Positions 35,163-43,822 of a stretch of DNA of 64,000 bases are shown here, one piece after another. The stretch comes from Streptomyces sp. Ru72. Lineage in GTDB: Bacteria > Actinomycetota > Actinomycetes > Streptomycetales > Streptomycetaceae. The stretch spans positions 172,344 through 236,343 of the forward strand of contig NZ_PQSR01000001.1 in assembly GCF_002920635.1 (NCBI RefSeq), written 5' to 3'. Numbering within the stretch: position 1 is the first letter of the stretch; every line of letters starts with the position of its first letter. Both the position numbers and the translations under genes were made by a program. The notes below the pieces were generated by a model, which was not told the origin of the DNA, did not search any database, and saw nothing but the letters and a program-made list of their open reading frames with translations.

Positions 35163-36610
35163 CAGGCACTCCTGAGCAGGTCGAGGGCGTCGGCGAGGGC
35201 GTCGGCGCCCCCGACGTTCCCGGCGAAGACGATGTAGGGGATGCCGGCGGCGGGGCCGTCCACCGGCTCCCAGAGCGAGACGATGCCCGGCAGCAGCGTG
35301 CCCCGGGCCCAGGCACGGCGGATCCCAAGGCCGTGGGTGGCGGTGTCGCTGGAGGTGATCCCGCCCTTGGCGACGACGAACGCGGGCCGCCGGGAGCCGT
35401 TGACCTGGCGCACGGCCTGAACGAGCGCGGCCGAGACCCGGCGGGAGATCGCCAGACTGTCGTCCGCGTCGGCACCCGTCACCAGCACGCGAGAGGTGCG
35501 GATCACCGCGTCCGCCGAGTCCAGCGCGCCGGCGGCCGCGGCCGCGACCTCGGCGATATGGGCGTCACGCCGCTCATCGTCGAGCAACAGGGCCACGTCC
35601 AGCTCGTACTCGGCGATCCCGCCTCGCTCCCGCAGCCGGTCCAACTGCCGTGTCGTCAGCGCCACATGAGACCCCACGACGACGAGACCGTGCGGCGCGT
35701 CCCCGCGCAGCGGGCGCAGTTCGGCCGGGGTGAGCGGTGCCCGCCCGGCCTGTCCGGCGCGGGCCCTGACGAAGGACGGCCCGACCCGGTACAGCAGCCG
35801 CGTGCCGTTCTCCTCCGCCTCGGCGAGGGCCAGGGCCAGCACCCGCAGATCGTCGTCGCACACCGCGTCGACCACGGCCGTACGTCCGCCGCGCAGCGAG
35901 GACAGCAGCCGCGCCGTGTGCGCCGGGCCGCCGCCGCGCAGGTCGTCGAGGGTGACGCGCAGGACCTCGTCAGCGGGCACGCGTCCGCCCGTCTTCTCCT
36001 CGACCCACTCGGGCAGCGACGAGCTGCGGTAGCCGAAGGTCGCGTCGCGGGCGAACTCGCTCTCGCCGACCGGCAGCAGTCCGTCGGCCGTCCGCATCCA
36101 GTGGCACGAGCCGACGGTCAGCCGGCCCGCCTCGATGTAGGCGGGGACCAGTACCACACCGTCCGGAGCACCTGCGCCCAGCTCGGTCAGCTCCTCGGCG
36201 AGGACATCGGTCTCCCGCGGGAAGTGGCCGCGCAGGGTCGAGTCCCCACGGCTGGCCAGGACGTAGCCGGTGCCCTCGGCCGCCGACGCCGCGTGCAGGG
36301 CGCGGACCACCTCGCGGTTGCGGGCGGCGGCGTCCTCAGGGGACAGGCTGCGGGTGTTGGTGAGGACGAAGAAGACGGAGCTGTCCTGGCGCAGCGCCCA
36401 GCGCAGGTCGTCCACCGACCAGGACGTCAGGACGGGCACGTCGGCGACGGTCTGGGTGCCGGTGGGGTCGTCGTCGAGGACGACGAGACGGGGGCCGCCG
36501 GCTATACGGGCGGTCACTTCCGCGGCGCTCACCTCGCGCACGGGAGGCAGCCCTTCCAGCACCGCTGCCTCGGGGACGGGCCGCGTCTGGTCATGAGGGG
36601 GTAGAGACAT
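35162..36610 (-). CDS. Four-carbon acid sugar kinase, DUF1537/OtnK-like
   Basis: A 482-residue two-domain kinase. The N-terminal domain starts with VVLDDDPTGTQTVADVPVLTSW, contains FVLTNTRSLSP and SRGDSTLRGHFPRE; the C-terminal nucleotide-binding domain contains VVVGSHVALTTRQL, AFVVAKGGITSSD and FAGNVGG. DUF1537 proteins phosphorylate 2-oxo- or 3-oxo-tetronates or D-threonate. Together with the isomerase-type gene it points to use of a threonate- or erythronate-like acid. AGGA lies seven bases before ATG 36610, and the aldolase gene overlaps its stop by one base. It is the first intact gene of the minus-strand cassette. Confidence 0.92.
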   Translation of the reverse strand: MSLPPHDQTRPVPEAAVLEGLPPVREVSAAEVTARIAGGPRLVVLDDDPTGTQTVADVPVLTSWSVDDLRWALRQDSSVFFVLTNTRSLSPEDAAARNREVVRALHAASAAEGTGYVLASRGDSTLRGHFPRETDVLAEELTELGAGAPDGVVLVPAYIEAGRLTVGSCHWMRTADGLLPVGESEFARDATFGYRSSSLPEWVEEKTGGRVPADEVLRVTLDDLRGGGPAHTARLLSSLRGGRTAVVDAVCDDDLRVLALALAEAEENGTRLLYRVGPSFVRARAGQAGRAPLTPAELRPLRGDAPHGLVVVGSHVALTTRQLDRLRERGGIAEYELDVALLLDDERRDAHIAEVAAAAAGALDSADAVIRTSRVLVTGADADDSLAISRRVSAALVQAVRQVNGSRRPAFVVAKGGITSSDTATHGLGIRRAWARGTLLPGIVSLWEPVDGPAAGIPYIVFAGNVGGADALADALDLLRSA

Positions 36611-36675
36611 GGCGAATTCCTGGTCTGTTACGAGTAGGTGAGAGGGAACGTCAGCCGAGGTGGCGTTTGATCACG

Positions 36676-37075
36676 TCACACCAGGGCTTGACCCGGTCCC
36701 GCGGCGGCCTCGGGACGGAGCAGCTCGGCGAGGGTGCCGGCGGGCAGGAGGCCCTTGTCCAGGACGAGTTCGGCGACTCCGCGTCCGGTGGCGAGGGCCT
36801 CCGTGGCGATGCGGGGTGCGGCCTCGTAGCCGATGTACGGGTTGAGGGCGGTGACCAGGCCGATGGAGTTCTCCACCGCCGCCCGCAGCGCCTCGGTGTC
36901 GGCCGTGATCCCGGCGACGCACCGCTCGGCCAGGGTCAGGCAGGCGCGCTCCAGGTGCGTGATGCTCTTGGAGAGGGAGTGCCGGATGATCGGCTCGAAG
37001 GCGTTGAGCTGGAGCTGTCCGGCCTCGGCGGCCATGGTGACGGTGACGTCGTTGCCGATCACCTTCGGGACTCGC
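36676..37075 (-). pseudogene. C-terminal remnant of an aspartase gene
   Basis: The minus strand encodes the last third of an aspartate ammonia-lyase: VIGNDVTVTMAAEAGQLQL, then NAFEPIIRHSL, ENSIGLVTALNPYIGYEAA and VLDKGLLPAGTLAELLRPE. About 125 residues are intact; everything N-terminal, including the signature loop and most of the active site, is missing, so it cannot be active. The stop is at 36676-36678. It stands just upstream of the OtnK-like kinase. A second, unrelated piece of such a gene lies at 32.1 kb beyond the cassette. Confidence 0.8.
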
Positions 37076-37104
37076 CGTGCGGACGGCAGGACCTCGGTCC
37101 CCAT

Positions 37105-37590
37105 GCCGTCACCGTTGGTGAGGATGATGCGGTGGTTGGTTCGTCATACGGCCGATTGCACCAGCGGGCCGGGCAGCGCGTCCAAGACACAATCCCGATG
37201 TGCCTTATAAGGTCGCCCTATAAGGCGACCTGCTCGCGGTTTCGTCAGCGCTCCGTCCAGGAAAGCCATCGCCGCCGGAGTCGCACCACACCTCTGCGGC
37301 TCCCGATCCGACCAGGGCTGTCCGGTCCGGGGACACCTGGACGCACGTGACCCCGCGCTGCCGGCCTGGCCCGCGATAGGCCGTTCACCGGCGCGGTGGG
37401 AAACGATCGACCTGAGCTCGGGAAACGATCTGTGGCTGCCTCGACGACTGTGGTCTGCTCGGGTGCCGGGGACTCGGCCTCCAGGAGTGCGGCTGTCGCT
37501 TGGCCGACGTGCAGCCGCTGCCCTGTGAATTCGGGGAAGCGCGACAGAGGCCCCCACCTGCACGGGCGCACCCACCGACATGATCTAAAC
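37105..37590. other. Gene-free junction region
   Basis: I see no supportable gene. A short inverted repeat AGGTCGCC-N6-GGCGACCT (37210-37231) lies inside two similar 12-mers (TATAAGGTCGCC and TATAAGGCGACC). The region separates the accessory C4-acid cassette from the PadR-exporter operon and may be a recombination scar. Confidence 0.4.
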
Positions 37591-37597
37591 ACTCCGC

Positions 37598-37616
37598 GTA
37601 TACGCACGATGTATAC
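37598..37616. promoter_or_regulatory. Probable PadR operator
   Basis: GTATAC-N7-GTATAC sits 22 bases before the padR start and overlaps the likely promoter, whose -10 is TAGAGT (37625-37630). PadR sites of the type GTATAC/ATGTATACAT are common, so autoregulation is likely. Confidence 0.55.
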
Positions 37617-37637
37617 ACGGTGTGTAGAGTGCTGGGC

Positions 37638-38162
37638 ATGTCCATCGGCAATACCCTTCTGGGGCTCCTGGAGTCCGGTCCGCGACATGGTTACGAGCTG
37701 AAGCGGGCCTTCGACGAGAAGTTCGGTCATGACCGGCCGCTGCACTACGGCCAGGTCTACGCGACGATGTCCCGGCTGCTGAAGAACGGCCTCGTCGAAG
37801 TCGACGGCATCGAGGCGGGCGGTGGGCCCGATCGCAAGCGGTACGCGATCACCGACGCCGGGATCACCGACGTCGAGCGCTGGCTCGCGACGCCGGAGAA
37901 GCCCGAGCCGTACCTGCAGTCGCTGCTGTACAGCAAGGTCGTCCTCGCGCTGCTGACGCACCGGGACGCGGCCGGCATTCTCGACACGCAGCGCTCGGAG
38001 CACCTGCGCAGCATGCGGATCCTGACCGACCGCAAGCGTCAGGGCGACCTGGCCGACCAGTTGATCTGCGACCACGCCCTGTTCCACCTCGAAGCGGATC
38101 TGCGCTGGCTGGAGCTCACGGCCGCGCGTCTGGACAAGCTCGCCGAGGCGGTGACCGCGTGA
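37638..38162 (+). CDS. PadR-family transcriptional regulator
   Basis: A 174-residue repressor: winged helix LLGLLESGPRHGYELKRAFDEKFG with HYGQVYATMSRLLKNGLVEVDG and the Arg-Tyr wing (DRKRYAITDAG), then a C-terminal coiled helix pair from about residue 100 for dimerisation. ATG 37638 is chosen because TAGAGT stands seven bases upstream, fitting a leaderless message. The stop overlaps the ATPase start as GTGA. It presumably senses the compound exported by the next two gene products and represses all three genes. Confidence 0.93.
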   Translation: MSIGNTLLGLLESGPRHGYELKRAFDEKFGHDRPLHYGQVYATMSRLLKNGLVEVDGIEAGGGPDRKRYAITDAGITDVERWLATPEKPEPYLQSLLYSKVVLALLTHRDAAGILDTQRSEHLRSMRILTDRKRQGDLADQLICDHALFHLEADLRWLELTAARLDKLAEAVTA

Positions 38163-38854
38163 CCCGTGTTCCTCCTCCCGGTTCTCTGCTCGCCGCCCAG
38201 GACCTGCGCAAGGCGTACGGGCCGACCACCGCGCTCGACGGCGCCGACTTCTCCATCCATCCCGGTGAGGTCGTCGCCGTGATGGGCCCCTCCGGGTCCG
38301 GCAAGTCGACGCTGCTGCACTGCCTCGCCGGGATCGTGCGGCCCGACTCCGGATCCATCACCTACAACGGGCGTGAGCTGGCCACCATGAACGACGCCCA
38401 GCGCAGTGCGCTGCGCCGCTCCGAGTTCGGCTTCGTCTTCCAGTTCGGTCAGCTGGTGCCCGAGCTGACCTGTGTGGAGAACGTGGCCCTGCCGCTGCGG
38501 CTGAACGGCGCCTCCCGCAAGGAGGCCGAGCAGGCCGCGCTCCGGTGGATGGAGCGGCTCGAGGTCGACGACCTGCGCACGAAGCGGCCCGGCGAGGTCT
38601 CCGGCGGTCAGGGCCAGCGGGTGGCCGTGGCCCGGGCGCTGGTCACGGGACCGCGCGTGCTGTTCGCCGACGAGCCGACCGGTGCGCTCGACTCGCTCAA
38701 CGGCGAGCGCGTGATGGGGTTGTTCACCGAGGCGGCCCGCTCCACCAATGCGGCCGTCGTGCTCGTCACGCACGAGGCGCGGGTCGCCGCCTACTCCGAC
38801 CGCGAGGTCGTCGTCCGCGACGGCAGGTCCCGGGACATGGAGCACGCCATATGA
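38159..38854 (+). CDS. ABC transporter ATPase, MacB/LolD type
   Basis: A 231-residue ATPase with Walker A (GPSGSGKST), Q-loop (FVFQFGQLVPELTCVENVALP), signature VSGGQGQRVAVARAL, Walker B (VLFADEPTGALD) and VTHEARVA switch. The MacB/LolD-type pattern matches its FtsX-domain partner. Start GTG 38159 overlaps the padR stop; the 3' end overlaps the permease as ATGA, so the three genes form one tightly coupled operon. Confidence 0.94.
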   Translation: MTRVPPPGSLLAAQDLRKAYGPTTALDGADFSIHPGEVVAVMGPSGSGKSTLLHCLAGIVRPDSGSITYNGRELATMNDAQRSALRRSEFGFVFQFGQLVPELTCVENVALPLRLNGASRKEAEQAALRWMERLEVDDLRTKRPGEVSGGQGQRVAVARALVTGPRVLFADEPTGALDSLNGERVMGLFTEAARSTNAAVVLVTHEARVAAYSDREVVVRDGRSRDMEHAI

Positions 38855-41190
38855 GTGCACGGCAGTGGTCCAGGGACCTGGCCATGGGGGCCCGGTTCGC
38901 CTTCACCGGCGGGCGGGAGGGGTGGGTGCGGATACTCCTCACCGCCGTCGGCGTGGGGCTCGGCGTGGCACTGCTGCTGCTCGCCACCGCGGTCCCGAAC
39001 GCGCTGGCCGTCCGGCACGACCGGGAGAAGGCGCGCTCCGACCTCACGTACACCGGGTTGGAGCCGAAGAAGAAGGCGGACGACACCCTGGTGGTCGGCG
39101 AGGCCGGGACGACCTTCCATGACAAGGAGGTGCGCGGGCGGGAGGTGCAGCCCGAGGGGCCCAGGGCGCCCCTGCCGCCAGGGGTCTCGAAGTTTCCCGG
39201 GGCGGGCGAGATGGTCGTCTCTCCCGCGCTGAAGCGGCTGCTGGAGTCCGGCGAAGGGAAACTGCTGCGCGAACGGCTGCCGGAGCGGATCGTCGGCACC
39301 ATCGCGGAACCGGGACTGATCGGGGCCCAGGAACTGGCCTTCTACCGCGGCGCCGATCACCTCGTGGTCGTGCCGGGGATGGGCTTGGTCGAACGCATCG
39401 ACCGATTCGGCGCTGGGTTCATGCCCTCGGAGAAGAAGGACCCCGTCCTCGTCCTGCTCGGCCTCGTCGTGTTCCTGGCGCTGCTGATGCCGGTCGGCGT
39501 GTTCATCGCCGCGGCCGTGCGGTTCGGCGGCGAGCGCCGTGACCGGCGACTGGCGGCGCTGCGGCTGGTGGGTTCGGACAGCGGGATGACCCGGCGGATC
39601 GCCGCGGGCGAGGCCTTCGCCGGCGCCGTGGCCGGCCTGGCCTTCGGCACGGTCTTCTTCCTGATCGTCCGGCAGCTTTCCGGGTCCGTGGACCTGTTCG
39701 ACGTAAGCGTGTTCCCCGGCTATCTGATCCCCTCGCCCTCGCTCGTCCTGCTCGTCGCGGTCGCGGTCCCGGCGGCCGCCGTGCTGGTCACGCTGTTCGC
39801 GCTGCGCGGCGTGGTGATCGAGCCGCTCGGCGTGGTGCGCACCGCGAAGCCCCCGCGGCGCCGGCTGTGGTGGCGGATACTGCTGCCCGTGGGCGGGCTC
39901 GGACTGCTCTACCCGATGATCGGCAAGGACCGGTTCAGTAAAGACTTCAACCAGTACCAGGTCATCGGTGGTGTCCTCCTGCTGCTCGTCGGGGTGACCG
40001 CGCTGCTGCCGTGGGTCGTGGAGGCGGTCGTCGCCCGGCTCGGCTCCGGCGGGGTCTCCTGGCAACTGGCCATCCGCCGACTCCAGTTGAGCAGCGGAAC
40101 GGCCGCCCGCATGGTCAACGGCATCGCGGTCGCGGTGGCGGGCGCCATCGCCCTGCAGATGCTGTTCTCCGGGGTGCAGGGCCAGTACACCAAGCACACC
40201 ACCGACGACCCCACCCGGGCCCAGATGCGCGTGGAACTGCCGGACGGGGTCCCGCTCGCCCGGGCGGCGGCCGACTTCAAGGCGACCAGAGGCGTTGCGA
40301 AGGTCTACGCCTACGACGAGGGCCTTGTCCAGCGCACGGAAGCCGGCAAATCCGCCCCGGTCACCATCGCCGACTGCGCGTCCCTGCGCGAGGTGGCTTC
40401 CCTGCCCTCCTGCGAGGACGGTGACGCCTTCGCCGTCCGGGGCGGCGCCGAGGAGGCCGAGGAGCTGGGGGCGGCCGACCTTTCCAAGGCCGGCACAAAG
40501 GTGTGGTTCAACGGGACCCTAGGCCCCCTCGTCGGCAACAGGCCGATGCCCTGGACCGTGCCGGCGGGCGTGAAGCAGGCACGGGCGATGACGGACCCGA
40601 CCGGCTGGAAGCGTGGCGGGCTGCTGCTGACGCCGGGCGCCCTGCCCTCGGGCGGCGCACATGGCCTGGACGGGAAGATCTACCTCGCGCTCGACCAGAG
40701 GCTGGCGGCCGCGCCGGAGTACGCGCGGAACACGGCCCGCCGTCTCGGCATGCCGACCGACCCGGCGATGCTGGTGTCCAGCAAGAGCGACGACACCTAC
40801 GCCTCCCTGCGCACCTTCCTGTTCGTCGGCGCCGCCTGCGTACTGGCGCTGATCGGCGCGAGTCTGCTGGTCGCGCAGCTGGAGCAGCTGCGCGAGCGCC
40901 GCAAACTGCTGTCGTCGCTCATCGCCTTCGGCACCCGGCGCCGCACCCTGTGCCTGTCCGTGCTGTGGCAGACGGCGATCCCGATCGGCCTCGGCCTGAC
41001 GCTGGCCACAGCGATCGGGATGACACTGGGCGCGGCACTGCTGAAGATGACGGACAAGCCGGTGGGCGTGGACTGGACGAGCGTACTGTCCATGACCGGC
41101 ACCGCCACCGCCGTCGTCCTGCTGGTGACCGTGCTCAGCCTGCCGCCGCTGCTGCGGCTGATGCGCCCGGACGGCCTGCGCACCGAGTGA
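38851..41190 (+). CDS. FtsX-family ABC permease, full-length duplicated type
   Basis: A 779-residue membrane protein with a first helix near residues 28-50 (ILLTAVGVGLGVALLLLATAVPNAL), a first extracellular domain of about 150 residues, three helices with LVVFLALLMPVGVFIAAAVRFGGERRDRRLAALRLVGS, further helices in the middle, a second extracellular domain, and three final helices ending with TALVLLVTVLSLPPLLRLM-type sequence. It carries two FtsX domains in one chain. With the ATPase it probably exports a peptide or lipid-like drug, or senses cell-wall stress, as PadR-linked exporters do. A perfect hairpin follows. Confidence 0.9.
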   Translation: MSARQWSRDLAMGARFAFTGGREGWVRILLTAVGVGLGVALLLLATAVPNALAVRHDREKARSDLTYTGLEPKKKADDTLVVGEAGTTFHDKEVRGREVQPEGPRAPLPPGVSKFPGAGEMVVSPALKRLLESGEGKLLRERLPERIVGTIAEPGLIGAQELAFYRGADHLVVVPGMGLVERIDRFGAGFMPSEKKDPVLVLLGLVVFLALLMPVGVFIAAAVRFGGERRDRRLAALRLVGSDSGMTRRIAAGEAFAGAVAGLAFGTVFFLIVRQLSGSVDLFDVSVFPGYLIPSPSLVLLVAVAVPAAAVLVTLFALRGVVIEPLGVVRTAKPPRRRLWWRILLPVGGLGLLYPMIGKDRFSKDFNQYQVIGGVLLLLVGVTALLPWVVEAVVARLGSGGVSWQLAIRRLQLSSGTAARMVNGIAVAVAGAIALQMLFSGVQGQYTKHTTDDPTRAQMRVELPDGVPLARAAADFKATRGVAKVYAYDEGLVQRTEAGKSAPVTIADCASLREVASLPSCEDGDAFAVRGGAEEAEELGAADLSKAGTKVWFNGTLGPLVGNRPMPWTVPAGVKQARAMTDPTGWKRGGLLLTPGALPSGGAHGLDGKIYLALDQRLAAAPEYARNTARRLGMPTDPAMLVSSKSDDTYASLRTFLFVGAACVLALIGASLLVAQLEQLRERRKLLSSLIAFGTRRRTLCLSVLWQTAIPIGLGLTLATAIGMTLGAALLKMTDKPVGVDWTSVLSMTGTATAVVLLVTVLSLPPLLRLMRPDGLRTE

Positions 41191-41227
41191 GCCGTACGGC
41201 GAGGGCAGTACGGGGGGTGTGAGCTTG

Positions 41228-41267
41228 GAGGGCTTCTCGAAACCGAGGGCGGTTTCGAGAAGCCCTC
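41228..41267. terminator. Perfect hairpin between convergent genes
   Basis: GAGGGCTTCTCGAAACC, six-base loop, GGTTTCGAGAAGCCCTC: a 17-bp stem 38 bases after the permease stop and 18 before the esterase stop. It can serve both directions. Confidence 0.85.
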
Positions 41268-41284
41268 ATTGCTGGGCGGTGGTG

Positions 41285-42640
41285 TCAGCCGAGGCGCCAC
41301 TGCTGGTTGGTGCCGCCGTTGCAGTCCCACAGTTCGACCAGTGCGCCGTTGGCGGTGGAGGCGCCTGTCACGTCCAGGCACAGGCCTGACTGGACGCTGG
41401 TGAGGGTGCCGTTGGAGTTGAGGTTCCACTGCTGGTTGGTGCCGCCGTTGCAGTCCCATATCGCGACCTTGGCGCCGGCCGTGGTGCCGGTGGCGTCGAG
41501 GCACTTCGCGCCGCCGTAGACGGTGAGCTGCTTGGTCGACGTGCGGGTCCAGGTCTGGTTGGTGCCGCCGTTGCAGTCCCAGATCTGCGTCTGGGTTCCG
41601 TTGGTCTGCGAAAGGCCGGGCACGTCAAGACACTTGCCCGAACCGGTGGCGTGGATCGGACCGGTGGTGGTCCCGCCGGTCCCGCCGGAGCCGTCGAGTC
41701 CGAAGAAGGCGATGGCCCGGGCCGCCATACCGCTGGCGGGCAGGGAGTGCCCGACACCCTGGATGCTGATCGCCTCGACCGGGGCCTGCGCGGTGGCGGA
41801 GCCGTAGCGGGTGCGGGTCCAGCCGGACTGCGGGGAGTCGGTGAAGACCGGGGTCTGGCTCACTCCGAGCACATTGGTCCACTGCTTGATCTCTTCACCG
41901 AAGTTCACGTAGTTCAGCGCTTCGTCCTCGGTGCCGTGCCACAGCTGCATCCGCGGCCGGGGGCCGGTGTACCCCGGGTAGGCGCCCCGGACGAGGTCGC
42001 CCCACTCCTGCGGGGTCTTGGTGATCTTGCCGGTGGCGCAGTCGGTGTTCCAGCCGGAGCCGTCGGTAGTGGCGAAGCAGCCGAACGGCACGCCCATGAA
42101 CGCCGCACCGGCCTTGAACAGGTCGGGGTAGTCGCCGAGCAGGACATTCGTCGTCATCGCGCCGGACGAGGCGCCGGTGACATAGACCCGGCCGGCGTCG
42201 GCGTTCATGTTCTGCACGGTGTACCGGACCATCTGGGCGATGCTCGTGGGGTCGCTGCCCCCGTCATGCTTGAGCGCCTGGGGCGAGGAGACGTCGAAGC
42301 ACTGCCCGCTGACGTTCGCGTCCGGGTAGACGACGATGAACCCGTACTGGTCGGCCAGGCGGGCGAACTCCGTGTTGGCGTAGAAGGTGGGCCCCGTGCC
42401 GGTGCAGTAGTGCACTGCCACCAGCACCGCCGGGCGTGCCGGAGCGCTGTCGGGCTTGTAGACGTACATCCGCAGGTTTCCGGGGTTGCTGCCGAAGTTG
42501 GTCACCTCGGTCAGTGACGCGGCCGACGCGGTGGTGGCCGAGGTGCCGGTCAGTACGAGCGCCGCGATCAGCGGCGAGATCGCCATCAGCAGAGCTGCCA
42601 GTAAATCTCTGACGCTTCTCTTCTTGGGCTTCCGGGACAT
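41285..42640 (-). CDS. Secreted PHB-depolymerase/CE1-type esterase with ricin-B lectin domain
   Basis: A 451-residue secreted enzyme. The signal peptide is long and basic at first (MSRKPKKRSVRDLLAALLMA), with a likely cleavage after TASA. The esterase domain (about 41-300) has the nucleophile Ser in VTGASSGAMTTN, Asp in HGTEDEALNY and His in GVGHSLPAS. After a Gly/Thr linker comes a CBM13 (ricin-B) domain with three repeats, each ending in the DCNGGTNQxW pattern. Such enzymes release acetyl or feruloyl groups from xylan, or attack short polyesters. AAGGA lies seven bases before ATG 42640. Two identical LacI-type palindromes lie upstream. Confidence 0.92.
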   Translation of the reverse strand: MSRKPKKRSVRDLLAALLMAISPLIAALVLTGTSATTASAASLTEVTNFGSNPGNLRMYVYKPDSAPARPAVLVAVHYCTGTGPTFYANTEFARLADQYGFIVVYPDANVSGQCFDVSSPQALKHDGGSDPTSIAQMVRYTVQNMNADAGRVYVTGASSGAMTTNVLLGDYPDLFKAGAAFMGVPFGCFATTDGSGWNTDCATGKITKTPQEWGDLVRGAYPGYTGPRPRMQLWHGTEDEALNYVNFGEEIKQWTNVLGVSQTPVFTDSPQSGWTRTRYGSATAQAPVEAISIQGVGHSLPASGMAARAIAFFGLDGSGGTGGTTTGPIHATGSGKCLDVPGLSQTNGTQTQIWDCNGGTNQTWTRTSTKQLTVYGGAKCLDATGTTAGAKVAIWDCNGGTNQQWNLNSNGTLTSVQSGLCLDVTGASTANGALVELWDCNGGTNQQWRLG

Positions 42641-42760
42641 GACGCTGTCCTTTCCTGGAATCCGGCGCGAGCGGGGTGATGCTCCCGGCCGCGTCCACCG
42701 AACCGGAGTGGCAGGCACGGTGGTTGGTGTGGTCAAGGAGGAGCAGGCGACACCGGGTGG

Positions 42761-42774
42761 TGAAGCGCTTCGAC
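42761..42774. promoter_or_regulatory. LacI-type operator, copy 1
   Basis: TGAAGCGCTTCGAC contains the perfect palindrome GAAGCGCTTC, with the central CGC-type core favoured by LacI-family repressors of sugar use. It lies about 120 bases upstream of the esterase start. Confidence 0.55.
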
Positions 42775-42882
42775 GCTCCCATTGCGCTGGATGTGATGTC
42801 AATGCCCCCGTCGAGAGCAAGGCCGCGTCGCCCCTATTCCTCTGGTTCGCCAGAGAATTCACATTGACTTGAGGCGTGAATG

Positions 42883-42896
42883 TGAAGCGCTTCGAC
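42883..42896. promoter_or_regulatory. LacI-type operator, copy 2
   Basis: The same 14-mer occurs again, 122 bases from copy 1. Two identical sites around the promoter would suit looping repression by a LacI-family protein not encoded in this window. Confidence 0.55.
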
Positions 42897-43029
42897 AATG
42901 GGCTGAGTGAACACCGGCCATGTGATCCGATGGTGATGACCGGGCGGTGGCCCGGTACTGCTCGGTCCGTGGTGAACGGCTTCGGCTGGATGCCGGCCCG
43001 GGGGCCCGGTTTCGTTCGGAGGTGTGTCG

Positions 43030-43715
43030 GCCGACCCGAAAAGGCCGCCCCCGGGGCGACGGGCATCGCCCCGGAGGCCACGCGAGCCCCGCCGACCCGA
43101 GCACCGCAAGGAACGCCAGATGCACGGCGAGAGCATCCGCCGACCCCGCCACGGCCTCCCACTTCGCGCTCCGCATGCCTTGGCGCCACGCGCGGCACGC
43201 CGGGCGCGCCCGGCACGCCCGGCGTGCCGCCGCCTCGAGGCGAGCGGTCTCCCGCTCCTCGGCACCGGAGGCCTTCACCGTACGGAACGCGCCGAAGACC
43301 CGCTCCAGGCCCGTGGACATCTCCCCGACCGCGGCCTGGGATCGCTCGGTGGCTTGGGCGATCTTCGGCATCACCAGGGCGACACCCACGCCGAGGCCCG
43401 CGACGACGCCGAGGGCGACGCCGAGCGTGACGCCGAACAGGACGGCATCGAGGAAAGCCGTCACCACGACCGCCGCGACGAGCGTCACCGCCCCCGTCGC
43501 AGCGGAGACCAGTGCCTGGGTGCTGACCGCCCGCAGCAGCGTGGTGTCGGAGGTCACCCGGGTCATCAGATCGCCCGGCTGCATCCGGTCCACCTCCGCC
43601 AGCCGCAGCCGCAGCAACCGGCCGATGAGGCTGCGGCGGGCGGCGAGCACCACCGACTCCGCCGTCCGTTCCAGCACATAGGCGCCGAACGCCTCGGCCA
43701 CCCTTCCGGCGGTGG
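43030..43715 (-). pseudogene. Truncated, frameshifted ABC exporter
   Basis: The minus strand encodes the middle of an ABC exporter membrane domain: YVLERTAESVVLAARRSLIG, the coupling-helix region RMQPGDLMTRVTSDTTLLR, the helices VTLVAAVVVTAFLDAVLFGV, then ERVFGAFRTVKASGAEERET. Near 43100 one G is missing from a G/C run; after it, the sensible frame continues with VGGARVASGAMPV and then stops being recognisable. The first helices and the whole ATPase domain are absent. It is a remnant in which at least two events took place: deletion at both ends and a frameshift. Confidence 0.75.
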
Positions 43716-43822
43716 GAGATCGTCGACTGGGAGACATCGAACGGTCCGGTCAGTTCGCACACGCGCGCCTCGCTGCCCCCGTGCGATTGCGATCGGTCCT
43801 TGAAAGCGGCTGTTCCCCGAAC

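Larger units (their letters stand above)
42641..43029. other. Esterase promoter region
   Basis: No gene. It contains two exact copies of TGAAGCGCTTCGAC (listed separately), AT-richer DNA around 42840-42870 that may hold the promoter, and a small hairpin CTCTGG-TTCG-CCAGAG (42840-42855). Confidence 0.5.

Noticed and set aside
9802..37637. Duplicated tRNA 3' end as an attachment site
   Set aside because: No second copy of the tRNA-Leu T-arm/acceptor sequence was noticed in the window, so no att pair can be claimed.
41285..43762. An 825-codon frame that would extend the esterase by 374 residues
   Set aside because: The signal peptide and ribosome site at 42640 fix the start; the upstream part is a shadow of the ABC exporter remnant.
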